Assembly (NCBI GenBank): GCA_010909165.1
Contig: VJWM01000025.1
Coordinates: 1,798,001-1,862,000, forward strand
DNA: 64,000 nucleotides
Origin: Anthoceros angustus
Taxonomy: Eukaryota; Streptophyta; Anthocerotopsida; Anthocerotales; Anthocerotaceae
Reading direction: 5' to 3'
A program made the translations under genes and the position numbers. This document shows positions 10,413 through 22,047 of the stretch, piece by piece (positions within the stretch are counted from its first letter, which is position 1; each line of letters begins with the position of its first letter). Under the pieces are notes generated by a model, which was given only the letters and a program-made list of their open reading frames with translations, was not told the DNA's origin and did no database searches.

Positions 10413-12742
10413 CAGCAAGTCATCGGAAGGGCACATAGAGTAAGGCCAAAAGGTTTACATGTTGTATACAAAGCGAATGTGGGAATATAACATCAACCAA
10501 CAAATGATTTTCAAAAATAATATTCATGACTTTACGCCTAGATACCGGATGATTTACAAATTTTTCAAACCACTAAAATCAACACTCCATCCTAGTATTG
10601 ATACGCCTCTAGGTTGCTTAAGATGGAGTTGTTACAAAGTTTTCAAAGCGCCAAAAACAAGCAAGCCATCCTATTCTAAAAACCAACATCCGTACTAAGA
10701 AATTCTCAAGTTCAAAGCACCAAAGTCAAGCACCCCATCCCGGCATCGATCCGGGTGCTTAACCTTGGAGTTCTTACCATTGAGTCTATGCACCTATCCC
10801 GAGATGTTTCTAAAGACAAACAATAAATATAGATGCGCCGGACGTCCGCATCCACTCCACCATTTCCATCTCTGGACGCCCACAAGATTGGGGTCTCCAA
10901 TCGCGGACGTCGCGCGCTTCGAACTCGCGCCAATGTGCGAGCGTCCGCGCATTGTTCCAATTCCTTCTATGTTTTCACTCTAACAATGGAGATCCGGGGT
11001 TGTGTACTCAAAGTGCACAGGGCGTCAGCTACTTTTAGAGTCGTAGTTTGGTCCTCTCGAGATGGCCATGATCAGGCTATCGGTTAATGTTCTCTCACAA
11101 TTGCGCCGGACGTCCGCGATTGCTTCTTTCGACTTGCTACTTTTGCGTGTTGGTTGCGCCGGACGTCCGGCGTAGTTTGGCTTGCTGGACTAATTTTGTT
11201 TGATTTGCCTACTGTTCACCCTGCTAGGAAGTACTATCGCCTGCGAAAGAGGTGTTTAGGATTCCTAGCACCTATTAAAAATCCTTGAAATCCCTTCCTT
11301 GTGAAGGTGAAATCCGCGAACCTTCTTTGGCTTCAACCCTGTTAGCGTAAGTATTCACGAGAAAATAACATGGTCAATGTCTTTCAGTACATGTCTAAAG
11401 AGTGGTTTTGCTAAAGATGATGCATTTTGGCCTGCTGGGGTCATTTTTGGTCTTTAGGGACCCAAACCCCTTTAATGGAGAATAACCCCTATGCTGAGAG
11501 ACGCTGTTAGTAGCGTCGGTGGAAGAAGGAGCGCCGACAGAGAAGTAGCGGACCCGCTCCATGACCGCCACCAAGGGGCAAAAGAAGGTGGCTGCTGCTA
11601 CCGGAGTTGGACCGGTGGCTCTACCGGTAGCTTTGCCCGTGGATCCAGAGTGGGCGGAAGCAGAAAGGGCCATCCATCGGGCGGAGAGAGATGCGGCCCA
11701 GGGGGCCGGGGACCATTGGCAGCAAGCAGCCACATCCCAAGCCCGTTCCCTCATCCACTGGGAGGGGGAAGTGAGCAAGCTCCAAGACCCCCTCGCCGCT
11801 GCCGGACCCAAAGAGAAGAAGGGTGGAGAAGGAGTTGGCCGCATGAAGGGCCAAGGAGGTGAAAGTACTTGTGCGAGATTCAAAAATCAGCCCTAGGATA
11901 GGGTGCCACTCAACCTCTATTGTAGAGTCCGGAGGTGGTAGTTCTTGACACCAAGGAACAAGCAGACACGGTGAGCATATCCTCGGGCGCATGCGGAGGT
12001 GATCTAGTATCCCTCCGCATGTGGATAGTACCGTGTGGATAGTAACTAGGTTAGCTGGCAATAGGTAGATGATAAGGCCAGCTGGGTATGTCATAAAGGT
12101 GCAGCCTTCACAGCTGAATGAGAGGGAGGTTGCCACCCCTATAATGTGATTCCTTTTTTAGTCTAAAGCAGTTGGACTTCGCCTCACAGAGTGTGAATGT
12201 GTTGCCCGTGTCACCGAGCGGGCAGAATGACTTGGAGAAGGAAATCCTGGCTCTAGTGATGAGCCCGCTAACACGTGGTGGGTGGTGCAGGTTCTGGAGG
12301 GCTCCGACCCCGGCTCCTCACAATTAAGGTGTCGGAGTTGAGTGTGCCCGGAGAGGTAGCCGGAACGAAGAAGGTGGAGTCGAGGAGTGGGCAACCGATC
12401 TTGCCTCGCATGGAGGTGACCTTGGAGGCGTTGCGGAAGACCCGCATCCCCCGGACTGTTGAACATCAGACTATCGGAAACCCTAAAGAGAGGAAAAGGA
12501 GAATCGAACGTTGGGGATGACCGTTAGGAAGAGTGAGTGCGGAGGGGCTAGTGGCTGCTAGTCGAAGGATGTCGACGAGTCCTTAAGCATCTTGTTACAC
12601 CGGACCTCAGCTGGTGGTGTCTGCTGTAGTGAACAGTAGACACATAAGAAGGAGGAGAACTTACGGGAGGAGCTTGGGGCAGATCGTTGGTCCGGTCAAA
12701 GACTATAACCCTAGGTAGCTAGTACTTCGGAAGGTGTCACGT
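10413..12742. other. Repeat blocks reused elsewhere (10.4-12.7 kb)
   Basis: No confident gene. Three sub-blocks are re-copied downstream: 10463-10790 (again at 16945-17345), 11388-12100 (again at 19753-20430) and 12129-12650 (again at 21233-21705). The piece 10938-11062 is also found inside an HMA intron at 18658-18772. The motif GCCGGACGTCCG occurs three times (10835, 11107, 11160). A frame at 11561-11896 (EWAEAERAIHRAERDAA) is helical and could be transposon gag, but I cannot place it. Confidence 0.55.
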
Positions 12743-14166
12743 CAAGAGATCCAGTTCGTCAATCGAGTATTGTCCCCCAGGTACAATTCTTCTGGCATAA
12801 AGAGAATGTGGTCGCCCGAGCTCACTTGCAAGTCCTGTCAATCGAAATCGGCTGGTGACAAGGTCGGATCGCTTGCAACGAATGCCCACAAGGGTGAGGG
12901 GAATTCCGCTCCGGCGGATGCTGATTCGACGGGCCACCCAGCGTCCGGCGACGTGAGTGGAGCATGTGCATGTGCCGTTACAACATTTCCAGAGAGCGGC
13001 TCGGGATCGACGTTGGCTGTTGGACACCATCTATTACCTCGAGAACTTCCTTGGGCGGGAGTTCGAAAGGCTAGGGTTTGGTCCGGCGGCCCTGGAGTCT
13101 GGAGTAGGTTCGGCGGCAGCGAGGTTTGATTTGTCGAGGTTTTACTCAGGATAGATAGGAAATAATAAACTAGGCATGGATGGTAGGAACCAAAAAGTTA
13201 AAAAAGTTGTCCCAAAGTAGCTCACCAAGGTACCTTTTGCCTCCTTTTGCTGCATGGCTCGTTTCATGGCCATCAAATGTTCTAAGACTTTCAAAAAATC
13301 TGAACATATAGCGCTACATTCCAAGCGCGAATGCAGGGAGCAATTTGTAAAGAGTTCCAAGTGTAATTGGACATACTAATACCTCTAAACTAACCAGGTG
13401 GTTCATGTCTTTTAGTTCAATGATCTATGCATACCTGAGTTTCTAGTAACTTTTACTAATTGTTAATTTAAGCTTCGGTGTATTAATTCAGCCGAAATAT
13501 ATTTCGTATCAAACATATGTGACTATATCGAATTTGATGATGCCAATACAGAATCCAGCGTGGCAACTAATTAACGTATGTCACAGCTTAAAATCGGGTT
13601 AATCCATTTTTATTAGATGCTAATTTGAACCATCATTCAAAACCCCTAAACTTGGACAAGTTTGGATGAATATCTATAGAGTGGGACAACAAATATGTAA
13701 AAAGAAGGTGGAGCTAGACCTTATTTTTCGAGAACCTAAACTCACCTCTGACACCAACAAAGCTTTGTAGCATACACCAACAATGCTTTGTAGCATACAC
13801 CAATAATTCTTTGTAGAATATATCGATCTCATCTCTGCATACTTATACAGTCTCCATGTGCCCCCTTTGAAGCATACAACTAATATTACTTACAAATTAA
13901 AGGAGTGTTAGAACTCTATCATCTCACTCTTGTAAGAAATTTTACTACATTTTTTAAAAAACTTACGACTAATATCGCTCTTTGTTGCAGGACAGGTAGT
14001 GAGGATTTTATATAATTAGTATAAATTATGAATTAAAAGCGTAAGCTTTTGGGACCGACAATTATCTGAGGTAAAATCCGTGATGTGCCTTGAACGCGTT
14101 CAGGAAAAGAAGCCTGGATAATGCGTAGGAAATTGAGGAAGCGCGTGTAAGGGGAAGGAAGCCCAG
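12743..14166. repeat. Repeat block B, copy 1
   Basis: Runs from AAGAGATCCAG to CCCAGGTTTGGAG. It recurs at 14942-16318 and in part at 24097-24500. Contents are AT-rich and non-coding after 13140, with three short repeats of CTTTGTAGCATACACCAA at about 13768-13815. The 5' part (12743-13140) is GC-rich and differs between copies by many small indels. No gene recognised. Confidence 0.75.
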
Positions 14167-14952
14167 GTTTGGAGAGGGTTGCGATACTTGTGTAGGCAAG
14201 CACTTTCGTTCAAGTTGCTTGTGCACACTTGCCACCGCACCAACACTCACATCAATTCTCTTTTCAAAACCCGTGATTGAGCAATCCCAGACGGCATACC
14301 TCGACTGGCCCCTCCTGTCGGAGATAAGCCGCACTTAGATCTGCGCATTGGGCCCCAGCAGCGATTGGACAAGGTAAAGGATGGTGAGGCCTCCTCAACC
14401 GTTCTTGATCAAACTCTTGAGCTTACATTTCTTCTTGTCAAGTCCGTACTTTCAACCTTAATCTATCCATGGGTGGCACATGGAGCAAGTCGGATCTTAA
14501 ATTCAAAAATCTCGGCGAAGCTTGGCTATAGTTAGTCTCGAACACCTAGTGCGCCACGGTTGTAGTGGGCGTCACGGTGGGTATAGATAGGTCCTCCTTG
14601 AGCCTCACGAAATACTCGCCATTTGGTCAAAACCCGGGCGACCAGCCCTCTTTCTTGAGATACTCTGGCTCTCACTAGGGCTCGCGGTGGCGAGGATGCT
14701 CTCTTATGCTTGTGTTCGTTGCATCAAGCAGGCTTTCATTACTCAAGGAAAAATCATCTATTCTATTTATTTTCTTGCTTCTCGCAAAACATTGTGAAAC
14801 ATTATCGTCTTCAAAAGGTTGGCCATTAGAAACCACCATCATACATGTCGAATTTTGGAAAATGTAGCTCATCTAGAAACCAAGGCCTATGCATCTATCG
14901 TGCATCAAACTCGAATGAGGACATTTGGCGCACCAATCAAAGAGATCCAGTC
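14158..14952. repeat. Repeat block A, copy 2
   Basis: Second pass of 9613-10412. The upstream join shares GGTTTGGAG between block B and block A; the downstream join shares AAGAGATCCAG with block B. Indel differences from copy 1 lie at CG or CNG sites (for example GTCCGTCGCTT against GTCCGTACTT at about 14443). Confidence 0.75.
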
Positions 14953-16318
14953 ATTAATCGAGTATTGTCCCCGGTACAATTCTTCGGCATAAAGAGAATG
15001 TGGTCGCCCGAGCTCACTTGCAAGTCCCATCGAAATCGGCTGGTGACAAGGTCGGATCGCTTACACGAATGCCCACAAGGGTGAGGAATTCGCTCCGGCG
15101 GATGTCGATTCGACGGCCACCCAGTCCCGGACGTGAGTGGAGCATGTGCATGTGCGTTACAACATTTCCAGAGCGGCTCGGGATCGGCGTTGGTACATTG
15201 GACACCATCTATTACCTCGAGAACTTCCTTGGGGGAGTTGAAGGCTAGGGTTTGGTCCGGCCTGAGTCTGGAGTAGGTTCGGCGAGGTTTGATTTGTCGA
15301 GGTTTTACTCGGGATAGATAGGAAATAATAAACTAGGCATGGATGGTAGGAACCAAAAGTTAAAAGTTGTCCCAAAGTAGCTCACCAAGGTACCTTTTGC
15401 CTCCTTTTTCTGCATGGCTCGTTTCATGGCCATCAAATGTTCTAAGACTTTCAAAAATCGAACATATAGCGCTACATTCCAAGCGAATCGAGTGGAGCAA
15501 TTTGTAAAGAGTTCCAAGTGTAATTGGACATACTAATACCTCTAAACTAACCAGGTGGTTCATGTCTTTTAGTTCAATGATCTATGCATACCGAGTTTCT
15601 AGTAACTTTTACTAATTGTTAATTTAAGCTTGATTGTATTAATTCAGCCGAAATATATTTCGTATCAAACATATGTGACTATATCGAATTTGATGATGCC
15701 AATACAGAATCCAGCGTGGCAACTAATTAACGTATGTCACAGCTTAAAATCGGGTTAATCCATTTTTATTAGATGCTAATTTGAACCATCATTCAAAACC
15801 CCTAAACTTGGACAAGTTTGGATGAATATCTATAGAGTGGGACAACAAATATGTAAAAAGAAGGTGGAGCTAGACCTTATTTTTCGAGAACCTAAACTCA
15901 CCTCTGACACCAACAAAGCTTTGTAGCATACACCAACAATGCTTTGTAGCATACACCAATAATTCTTTGTAGAATATATCGATCTCATCTCTGCATATAT
16001 CTCCATGTGCCCCTTTGAAGCATACAACTAATATTACTTACAAATTAAAGGAGTGTTAGAACTCTATCATCTCACTCTTGTAAGAAATTTTACTACATTT
16101 TTTAAAAAACTTACGACTAATATCGCTCTTTGTTGCAGGACAGGTAGTGAGGATTTTATATAATTAGTATAAATTATGAATTAAAAGCGTAAGCTTTTGG
16201 GACCGACAATTATCTGAGGTAAAATCCGTGATGTGCCTTGAACGCGTTCAGGAAAAGAAGCCTGGATAATGCGTAGGAAATTGAGGAAGCGCGTGTAAGG
16301 GGGAAGGAAGCCCAGGTT
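14942..16318. repeat. Repeat block B, copy 2
   Basis: Second pass of 12743-14166, followed this time by new sequence (GAGCAACGCGATGAAG). The AT-rich portion 15620-16150 is almost identical to 13450-13980. Confidence 0.75.
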
Positions 16319-16690
16319 TGGAGCAACGCGATGAAGAATTTGGGAGGCCAGAAATGAGTCGCGAGCACTCCCCTCCACTCCTCACCACGACGTGAGAGTC
16401 AACAGTTGGCAATTATGTATTGCTCGACGGACGGGTAGGTGAAGTATGAGTAGAAACTGAGGAATTGACCTCATCTCCAGTGTGAGAAGACAATGGACAA
16501 TGCTTACAATTAATCAAAATATCTGCACCTACCAAGATGGGGATGAAGGATAGCACTCAGAAGCTTCCTTCTTCACGCTCGTCGACAGCTGTGGTAGGGA
16601 CTAGGTAGAAAGGCTCCAACCTTCAAAGTGTGGTAGGGACGAGCTGCTTACACGCACACCCACGACACGTGGTAGGCCACAGAGCAAGGC
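16319..16690. other. Block E, copy 1, no gene recognised
   Basis: Continues from block B. The 3' part, from TATCTGCACCTACCAAGATGG (16519), is re-copied at 17343 and 24693. No coding signal that I trust. Confidence 0.45.
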
Positions 16691-16944
16691 TGTAAGCATC
16701 TTTGCTGCAACGTGATACAAAGTTGTCGGCATTTTCACCGCTCGTTTCATATAAAGTTATGTTATTCAACAAATTACGTAAGCATCCAACATCCGGTGCT
16801 GTTGTCTGCAGGAATGTTTCTATGGTGATTAGACTCCAAGGGAATTCCTTGAACAGTCTGAGCAAACCTGCTGTCTCATTCTCTTCAGCGGGATCAACCG
16901 CAATTGCCAACTCCCAAATGATCACGTGCAGAAGAGGTATACAA
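16690..16944 (-). pseudogene. Unidentified exon, partial copy
   Basis: Minus-strand coding-like stretch shared with 17460-17750 (see there). Here it is cut at GTATACAAA, where sequence from 10463 takes over, so this copy lacks its upstream end. Confidence 0.4.
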
Positions 16945-17343
16945 AGCGAATGTGGGAATATAACATCAACCAACAAAGCTTTGTAGCATACACCAACAAT
17001 GCTTTGTAGCATACACCAATAATTCTTTGTAGAATATATCGATCTCATCTCTGCATATATCTCCATGTGCCCCTTTGAAGCATACAACTAATATTACTTA
17101 CAAATTTTTCAAACCACTAAAATCAACACTCCATCCTAGTATTGATATCGCCTCTAGGGTTAATGATGGAGTTGTTACAAAGTTTTCAAAGCGCCAAAAA
17201 CAAGCAAGCCATCCTAGTTCTAAAGCGCAAGCAAGCCATCCTAGTACTAATGCATGCAAAGTTCTCAAAGCACCAAAGTCAAGCACCCCATCCAGTCGAT
17301 CCGACCGGGTGCTTAACCTTGGAGTTCTTACCATTGAGTCTAT
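16937..17343. repeat. Mosaic patch of 10.5 kb and 13.8 kb blocks
   Basis: Three joins lie within 400 bases. Sequence from 10463-10500 enters at GTATACAAA (about 16938). It switches to block B (13760-13890) at ACCAACAAA (about 16970), then back to 10551-10785 at TTACAAATT (about 17099), and to block E near TGCACCTA (about 17345). Each shared word is present in both parents. Confidence 0.8.
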
Positions 17344-17459
17344 CTGCACCTACCAAGATGGGGATGAAGGATAGCACTCAGAAGCTTCCTTCTTCACGCT
17401 CGTCGACAGCTGTGGTAGGGACTAGGTAGAAAGGCTCCAACCTTCAAAGTGTGGTAGGG

Positions 17460-17750
17460 ACGAGCTGCTTACACGCACACCCACGACACGTGGTAGGCCA
17501 CAGAGCAAGGCTGTAAGCATCTTTGCTGCAACGTGATACAAAGTTGTCGGCATTTTCACCGCTCGTTTCATATAAAGTTATGTTATTCAACAAATTACGT
17601 AAGCATCCAACATCCGGTGCTGTTGTCTGCAGGAATGTTTCTATGGTGATTAGACTCCAAGGGAATTCCTTGAACAGTCTGAGCAAACCTGCTGTCTCAT
17701 TCTCTTCAGCGGGATCAACCGCAATTGCCAACTCCCAAATGATCACGTGC
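17460..17750 (-). CDS. Unidentified helical protein exon
   Basis: Minus-strand frame with IIWELAIAVDPAEENETAGL, then LLRLFKEFPWSLITIETFLQ, then TTAPDVGCLRNLLNNITLYE and SGENADNFVSRCSKDAYSLA. It is leucine-rich and helical, reminiscent of an ARM/HEAT-like repeat, but I cannot name the family. Possible splice sites inside (CAG before ACAACAGCACC; GTAATTTG after GCTTAC) mean the exon may be two. It lies downstream of the HMA gene on the same strand. Copies or pieces occur at 16690-16944, 23918-23980, 25315-25500 and 27585-27700. Confidence 0.4.
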
Positions 17751-17914
17751 AGAAGAGGTATACAAACGACGGCCTCTCTGTATGCACCTCTCCACAGCTT
17801 CAGCAGGCATTGAAGATTCGGGAGTCAACACTGTGAGGAGGCGAGTAGGATTGAGAGTCTGACAAGCTGATTTGTGTGCCAGAAGCTGTAATGGCCATTA
17901 TTAGTATGCCGTGC

Positions 17915-19313
17915 TCACTTCTTGTCGCCTTTCTTCTTGTCATCACCTTGCTTCTTCTCGGGAGGAGGGGGCTTGGGCCAGAACTCCGTAGTCTTTTTGG
18001 ATGCCTTGCGTACAATCTTGAGAACGTCGTCAGGCTTCAGACTCTCTCCGCTCACAATCACCTTCCTCAGCTGCCTGTCCACTGTGTAAGATTTGAATGC
18101 TGCCACATCATTTTTAGCACACGCAAAGCAAGAGTCAGCGATCTTGCAAAATTTCCGCAGCCAGGGGGGGGCCTCCAAGGCTGCCAGATTGCCGATGACA
18201 TAAATAGGAATCGGTAGCTGCTCTCCTCACCGGAATGATCAAAGAGCGCGTTTCTCACTCTCTTCTCGCAGGCTTCGCAGCACATGAGGCACTTGAGCTC
18301 CACCGTCTGCAAAGGAGATGGCCTCGGTTAGCTGTCATCACAAATTTTTTGTTGGAACCAGCTTAACAGTCGAAATCCTCAGGAAAGATTTCAGGCGATT
18401 GCGTTACCACAGTCTTCGACTTGTTTCCTTCCTTTTTCTTATCATCAGCTGAGCTCTGGCTCTGGCCTGAACCGGAGCCCGAGCCAGAGTGCGCCGGAGG
18501 ATCAATCCAGCGGGCGGCATGGACATTCTCATACGATCCATGGAAGAACTGCGCACATCGCGTCAGACGTCAGAAATTCAATCACTCCAAATGCTGCACG
18601 AAAGCTCCAAGGCAGGCCAGGGCACGGCAACTTCAGCTAGTGTAATTGCAAATCCAGCGTCCGCGCATTGTTCCAATTCCTTCTATGTTTTCACTCTAAC
18701 AATGGAGATCCGGGTTGTGTACTCAAAGTGCACGGGGCGTCGGCTACTTTTAGAGTCGTAGTTTGGTCCTCTCGAGATGGCCTCGGTTAGCTGTCATCAC
18801 AAATTTTTGTTGGAACCAGCTTAACAGTCGAAATCCTCAGGAAAGATTTCAGGCGATTGCGTTACCACAGTCTTCGACTTGTTTCCTTCCTTTCTTATCA
18901 TCAGCTGAGCTCTGGCTCTGGCCTGAACCGGAGCCCGAGCCAGAGTGCGCCGGAGGATCAATCCAGCGGGCGGCATGGACATTCTCATACGATCCATGGA
19001 AGAACTGCGCACATCGCGTCAGACGTCAGAAATTCAATCACTCCAAATGCTGCACGAAAGCTCCAAGGCAGGCCAGGGCACGGCAACTTCAGCTAGTGTA
19101 ATTGCAAATCCAGCGTCCAGACTGACAAACGTAATTGCACAGCAAAGCGATCCGAAATGACAGCACAAAACGGGAACCAGGACTTGCAAGGAGAAGATTT
19201 GGAAGGCTCAGCAGCGAAATTGCCGCCAGGGCAGTCAAGGTGCAGAAATCAGGAAGCGCGATGGCCAGCTGGGTGGAAGAAAGTACCTGATAGATGGCCG
19301 CGGAGTTGCTCAT
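17915..19313 (-). CDS. HMA-domain protein, paralogue 2 (best copy)
   Basis: Exons on the minus strand: 19287-19313 (MSNSAAIYQ), 18408-18548, 18231-18306 and 17915-18099; 429 bases, 142 residues, frame kept. Introns are GT-AG. Exon 2 carries FFHGSYENVHAARW and a GSGSGSG linker, exon 3 VELKCLMCCEACEKRVRNAL with the M-x-C-x-x-C loop, and exon 4 FKSYTVDRQLRKVIVSGESL, VRKASKKTTEFWP and a Lys-rich tail (PPPPEKKQGDDKKKGDKK). It has the same exon pattern as paralogue 1. Intron 1 is odd: it holds a duplicate of exon 2 (18866-19004) and a 115-base patch of unrelated repeat (18658-18772), so the natural intron is probably about 280 bases, as in the copy at 28756-29037. The role is inferred from family: a soluble metal-binding protein. 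Confidence 0.65.
18658..18772. repeat. Repeat patch inside HMA intron
   Basis: Copy of 10938-11062, entered at AGCGTCC and left at GAGATGGCC, both shared with the HMA gene. After the patch the HMA sequence restarts upstream of its exon 2, producing the duplicate exon 2. Confidence 0.8.
18866..19004 (-). pseudogene. Duplicate HMA exon 2
   Basis: 139 bases against 141 in the intact exon 2 (18408-18548). The difference is a shorter A/T run (CCTTTCTT here, CCTTTTTCTT there), which breaks the frame. Confidence 0.75.
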
Positions 19314-19752
19314 GGTTCCTGCTTGCGGTGTGAAGCGGATGCGGCACAGCAGGCTTCGGAGACGTTGCGCAAGCGGATGGAGGAGACGCTCAGGTCGCGA
19401 TCGCAAGCGCGGGAGGGAAGGGGGCGTGGCGGGGGCGTGGCGGGGGCGTGGCGGGGAAGGAGGAAGTCGAGCGAGGTTCGAGTCGAGTCGAGTCGGGTCG
19501 CCTCACAAGTCGACTCCGAGGCGTGGGCGTTCGGTTATAAGCGCCAGGGCGTCTTTGCTCTACCGTGAAGGCAGGCCAGCATTACCAGGCAACTCCCAGG
19601 AGAGGCGTGAGGCGACCCACCACGCGCATGTTACGACTTCATTACCATAGGTAATGAGTTTAATTAGTCCGAGAGTAAACTCCAGCTGACGCGAACGGAT
19701 CGGAAGCCTATCGTCTGCTGACGTTCTCACACGTTTATTTTGAATACAGTAA
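19314..19752. promoter_or_regulatory. HMA upstream region and PPR-HMA spacer
   Basis: Contains three units of GGGGGCGTGGC (about 19421-19458), a GAGTCGAGTCGAGTCGG repeat (about 19483-19498), and an inverted repeat CATTACCATAGGTAATG (19640-19656) near the expected HMA promoter or leader. The same spacer is seen at 20496-20980, 21706-22047 and 29065-29551, so it is the natural neighbour of both the HMA 5' end and the PPR 3' end. Confidence 0.5.
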
Positions 19753-20430
19753 TCCGATTACATGTCTAAAGAGTGGTTTTGCTAAAGATGATGCATTTTG
19801 GCCGTTTTGGGGTCATTTTTGGTCTTTAGGGACCCAAACCCCTTTAATGGAGAATAACTATCTTTGAGGACAGTAGTGGCGTCGGTGGAAGAAGGAGCGC
19901 CGACAGCAGAAGCGGACCCGCTCCATGGCCCGCCACCAAGGGGCAAAAGAAGGTGGCCACAGGAGTTGGACCGGTGGCTCTGTAGCTTTGCCCGTGGATC
20001 CGAGTGGGCGGAAGCGAAAGGGCCATCCATCGGGCGGAGAGAGATGCGGCCCGGCCGGGGACCGTGGCAGCGGCCACATCCCAAGCCCGTTCCTCATCCA
20101 CGGGAGGGAAGTGAGCAAGCTCAAGACCCCTCGCGCGACCCAAAGAGAAGAAGGTGGAGAAGGAGTTGGCCGCATGAAGGGCCAAGGAGGTGAAAGTACT
20201 TGTAGATTCAAAAATCAGCCCTAGGATAGGGTGCCACTCAACCTCTATTGTAGAGTCCGGAGGTGGTAGTTCTTGACACCAAGGAACAAGCGGAACACGG
20301 TGAGCATATCTCGGGCGCATGCGGAGGTGATCTAGTATCCCTCCGCATGTGGATAGTACCTGGATGGATAGTAACTAGGTTAGCGGCAATAGGTAGATGA
20401 TAAGGCCAGGTATGTCATAAAGGTGCAGAA
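19753..20430. repeat. Mosaic patch: copy of 11388-12100
   Basis: Entered from the PPR-HMA spacer at TACATGTCTA and left into the HMA upstream intron at AAGGTGCAG. Compared with its parent it shows many small deletions in GC-rich parts, while TTTTGGTCTTTAGGGACCCA and similar AT-leaning parts are unchanged. Confidence 0.8.
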
Positions 20431-20980
20431 ATCGGAAGCGCGATGGCCAGCTGGGTGGAAGAAAGTACCTGATAGATGGCCGCGGAGTTGCTCATGGTTC
20501 CTGCTTGCGGTGTGAAGCGGATGCGGCACAGCAGGCTTCGGAGACGTTGCGCAAGCGGATGGAGGAGACGCTCAGGTCGCGATCGCAAGCGCGGGAGGAA
20601 GCGGGGGCGTGGCGGGGGCGTGGCGGGGGCGTGGCGGGGAAGGAGGAAGTCGAGCGAGGTTCGAGTCGAGTCGAGTCGGGTCGCCTCACAAGTCGACTCC
20701 GAGGCGTGGGCGTTCGGTTATAAGCGCCAGGGCGTCTTTGCTCTACCGTGAAGGCAGGCCAGCCGCATTACCAGGCAACTCCCAGGAGGCGTGAGGCGAC
20801 CCACCACGCGCATGTTACGACTTCATTACCATAGGTAATGAGTTTAATTAGTCCGAGAGTAAACTCCAGCTGACGCGAACGGATCGGAAGCCTATCGTCT
20901 GCTGACGTTCTCACACGTTTATTTTGAATACAGTAATCCGATTACATGTCTAGCAAAATTTGGGATCTGAACTTGGTGCA
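20426..20980 (-). pseudogene. HMA exon 1 and spacer, extra copy
   Basis: Exon 1 (MSNSAAIYQ) at 20469-20495 with its GT donor, followed upstream by the GGGGGCGTGGC repeats and the spacer. No downstream HMA exons follow, because the sequence before 20426 is repeat. Confidence 0.7.
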
Positions 20981-21238
20981 TCAGCTGGTGCTTCTAATAG
21001 GTCTCTGCCATCCTCCAAATATTTCCTCATCACTGTAAGCTCGGACGACTTGCAAGTCTAAGTCTGAGGAAGGATCGAATCCTGCTTGTGTCATCCTCTG
21101 CCGAGTCCTTTCCATTCCACGTCCATCCTTCACTCTCTCGAAGGCGTCATACATTATCTGGAAGGTTTTAGGGTGGAGCTCAACACCTGAGGCTTTCATC
21201 TGCTCGAAGGCATCCTCCATCTTGCTGAGCAGGCCACC
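20981..21238 (-). pseudogene. PPR gene, 3'-terminal fragment
   Basis: The last 79 or so codons of the PPR gene (KTFQIMYDAFERVKDGRGME, RRMTQAGF-type end, stop at 20981), identical in reading to the gene at 29552. It breaks at GCCACCCCT, where repeat from 12129 takes over. Confidence 0.8.
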
Positions 21239-21705
21239 CCTATAATGTGATTCCTTTTAGTCTAAAGCGGTTGGACTTCGCCGCAGTGTGAATGTGTTGC
21301 CGTGTCACTGGCGAGGCGAGAATGACTGGAGAAGGAAATCCGGCTCTGGTAGTGAGCCCGCTAATACGTGTGGTGGTGCGTGCGGGTTGGGCTCAGGCCG
21401 ACTCCTCACAATTAAGGTGTCGGAGTTGAGTGTGCGGAGAGGTAGCCGGAGCGAAGAAGGTGGAGTCGAGTGGGCAACCGATCTTGCCTCGCATGGGTGA
21501 CCTTGGGCGTTGGAAGACCCGCATCCCGGAGGTGAACATCGGACTATGAAACCCTAAAGAGAGGAAAAGGAGAATCGAGCGTTGGGGATGACCGTTAGGA
21601 AGAGTGAGTGCGGAGGGGCTAGTGGCTAGTCGAAGGATGTCGGAGTCCTTAAGCATCTTGTTACGGACCTCGGTGGTGTCTGCATGAGTGAGCAGTGACA
21701 CATAA
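21233..21705. repeat. Mosaic patch: copy of 12129-12650
   Basis: Entered at GCCACCCCT from the PPR gene and left at GAAGGAGGA into the HMA-PPR spacer. Small deletions at CG/CNG sites relative to its parent. No gene. Confidence 0.8.
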
Positions 21706-22047
21706 GAAGGAGGAAGTCGAGCGAGGTTCGAGTCGAGTCGAGTCGGGTCGCCTCACAAGTCGACTCCGAGGCGTGGGCGTTCGGTTATAAGCGCCAGGGC
21801 GTCTTTGCTCTACCGTGAAGGCAGGGCCAGCATTACCAGGCAACTCCCAGGAGAGGCGTGAGGCGACCCACCACGCGCATGTTACGACTTCATTACCATA
21901 GGTAATGAGTTTAATTAGTCCGAGAGTAAACTCCAGCTGACGCGAACGGATCGGAAGCCTATCGTCTGCTGACGTTCTCACACGTTTATTTTGAATACAG
22001 TAATCCGATTACATGTCTAGCAAAATTTGGGATCTGAACTTGGTGCA

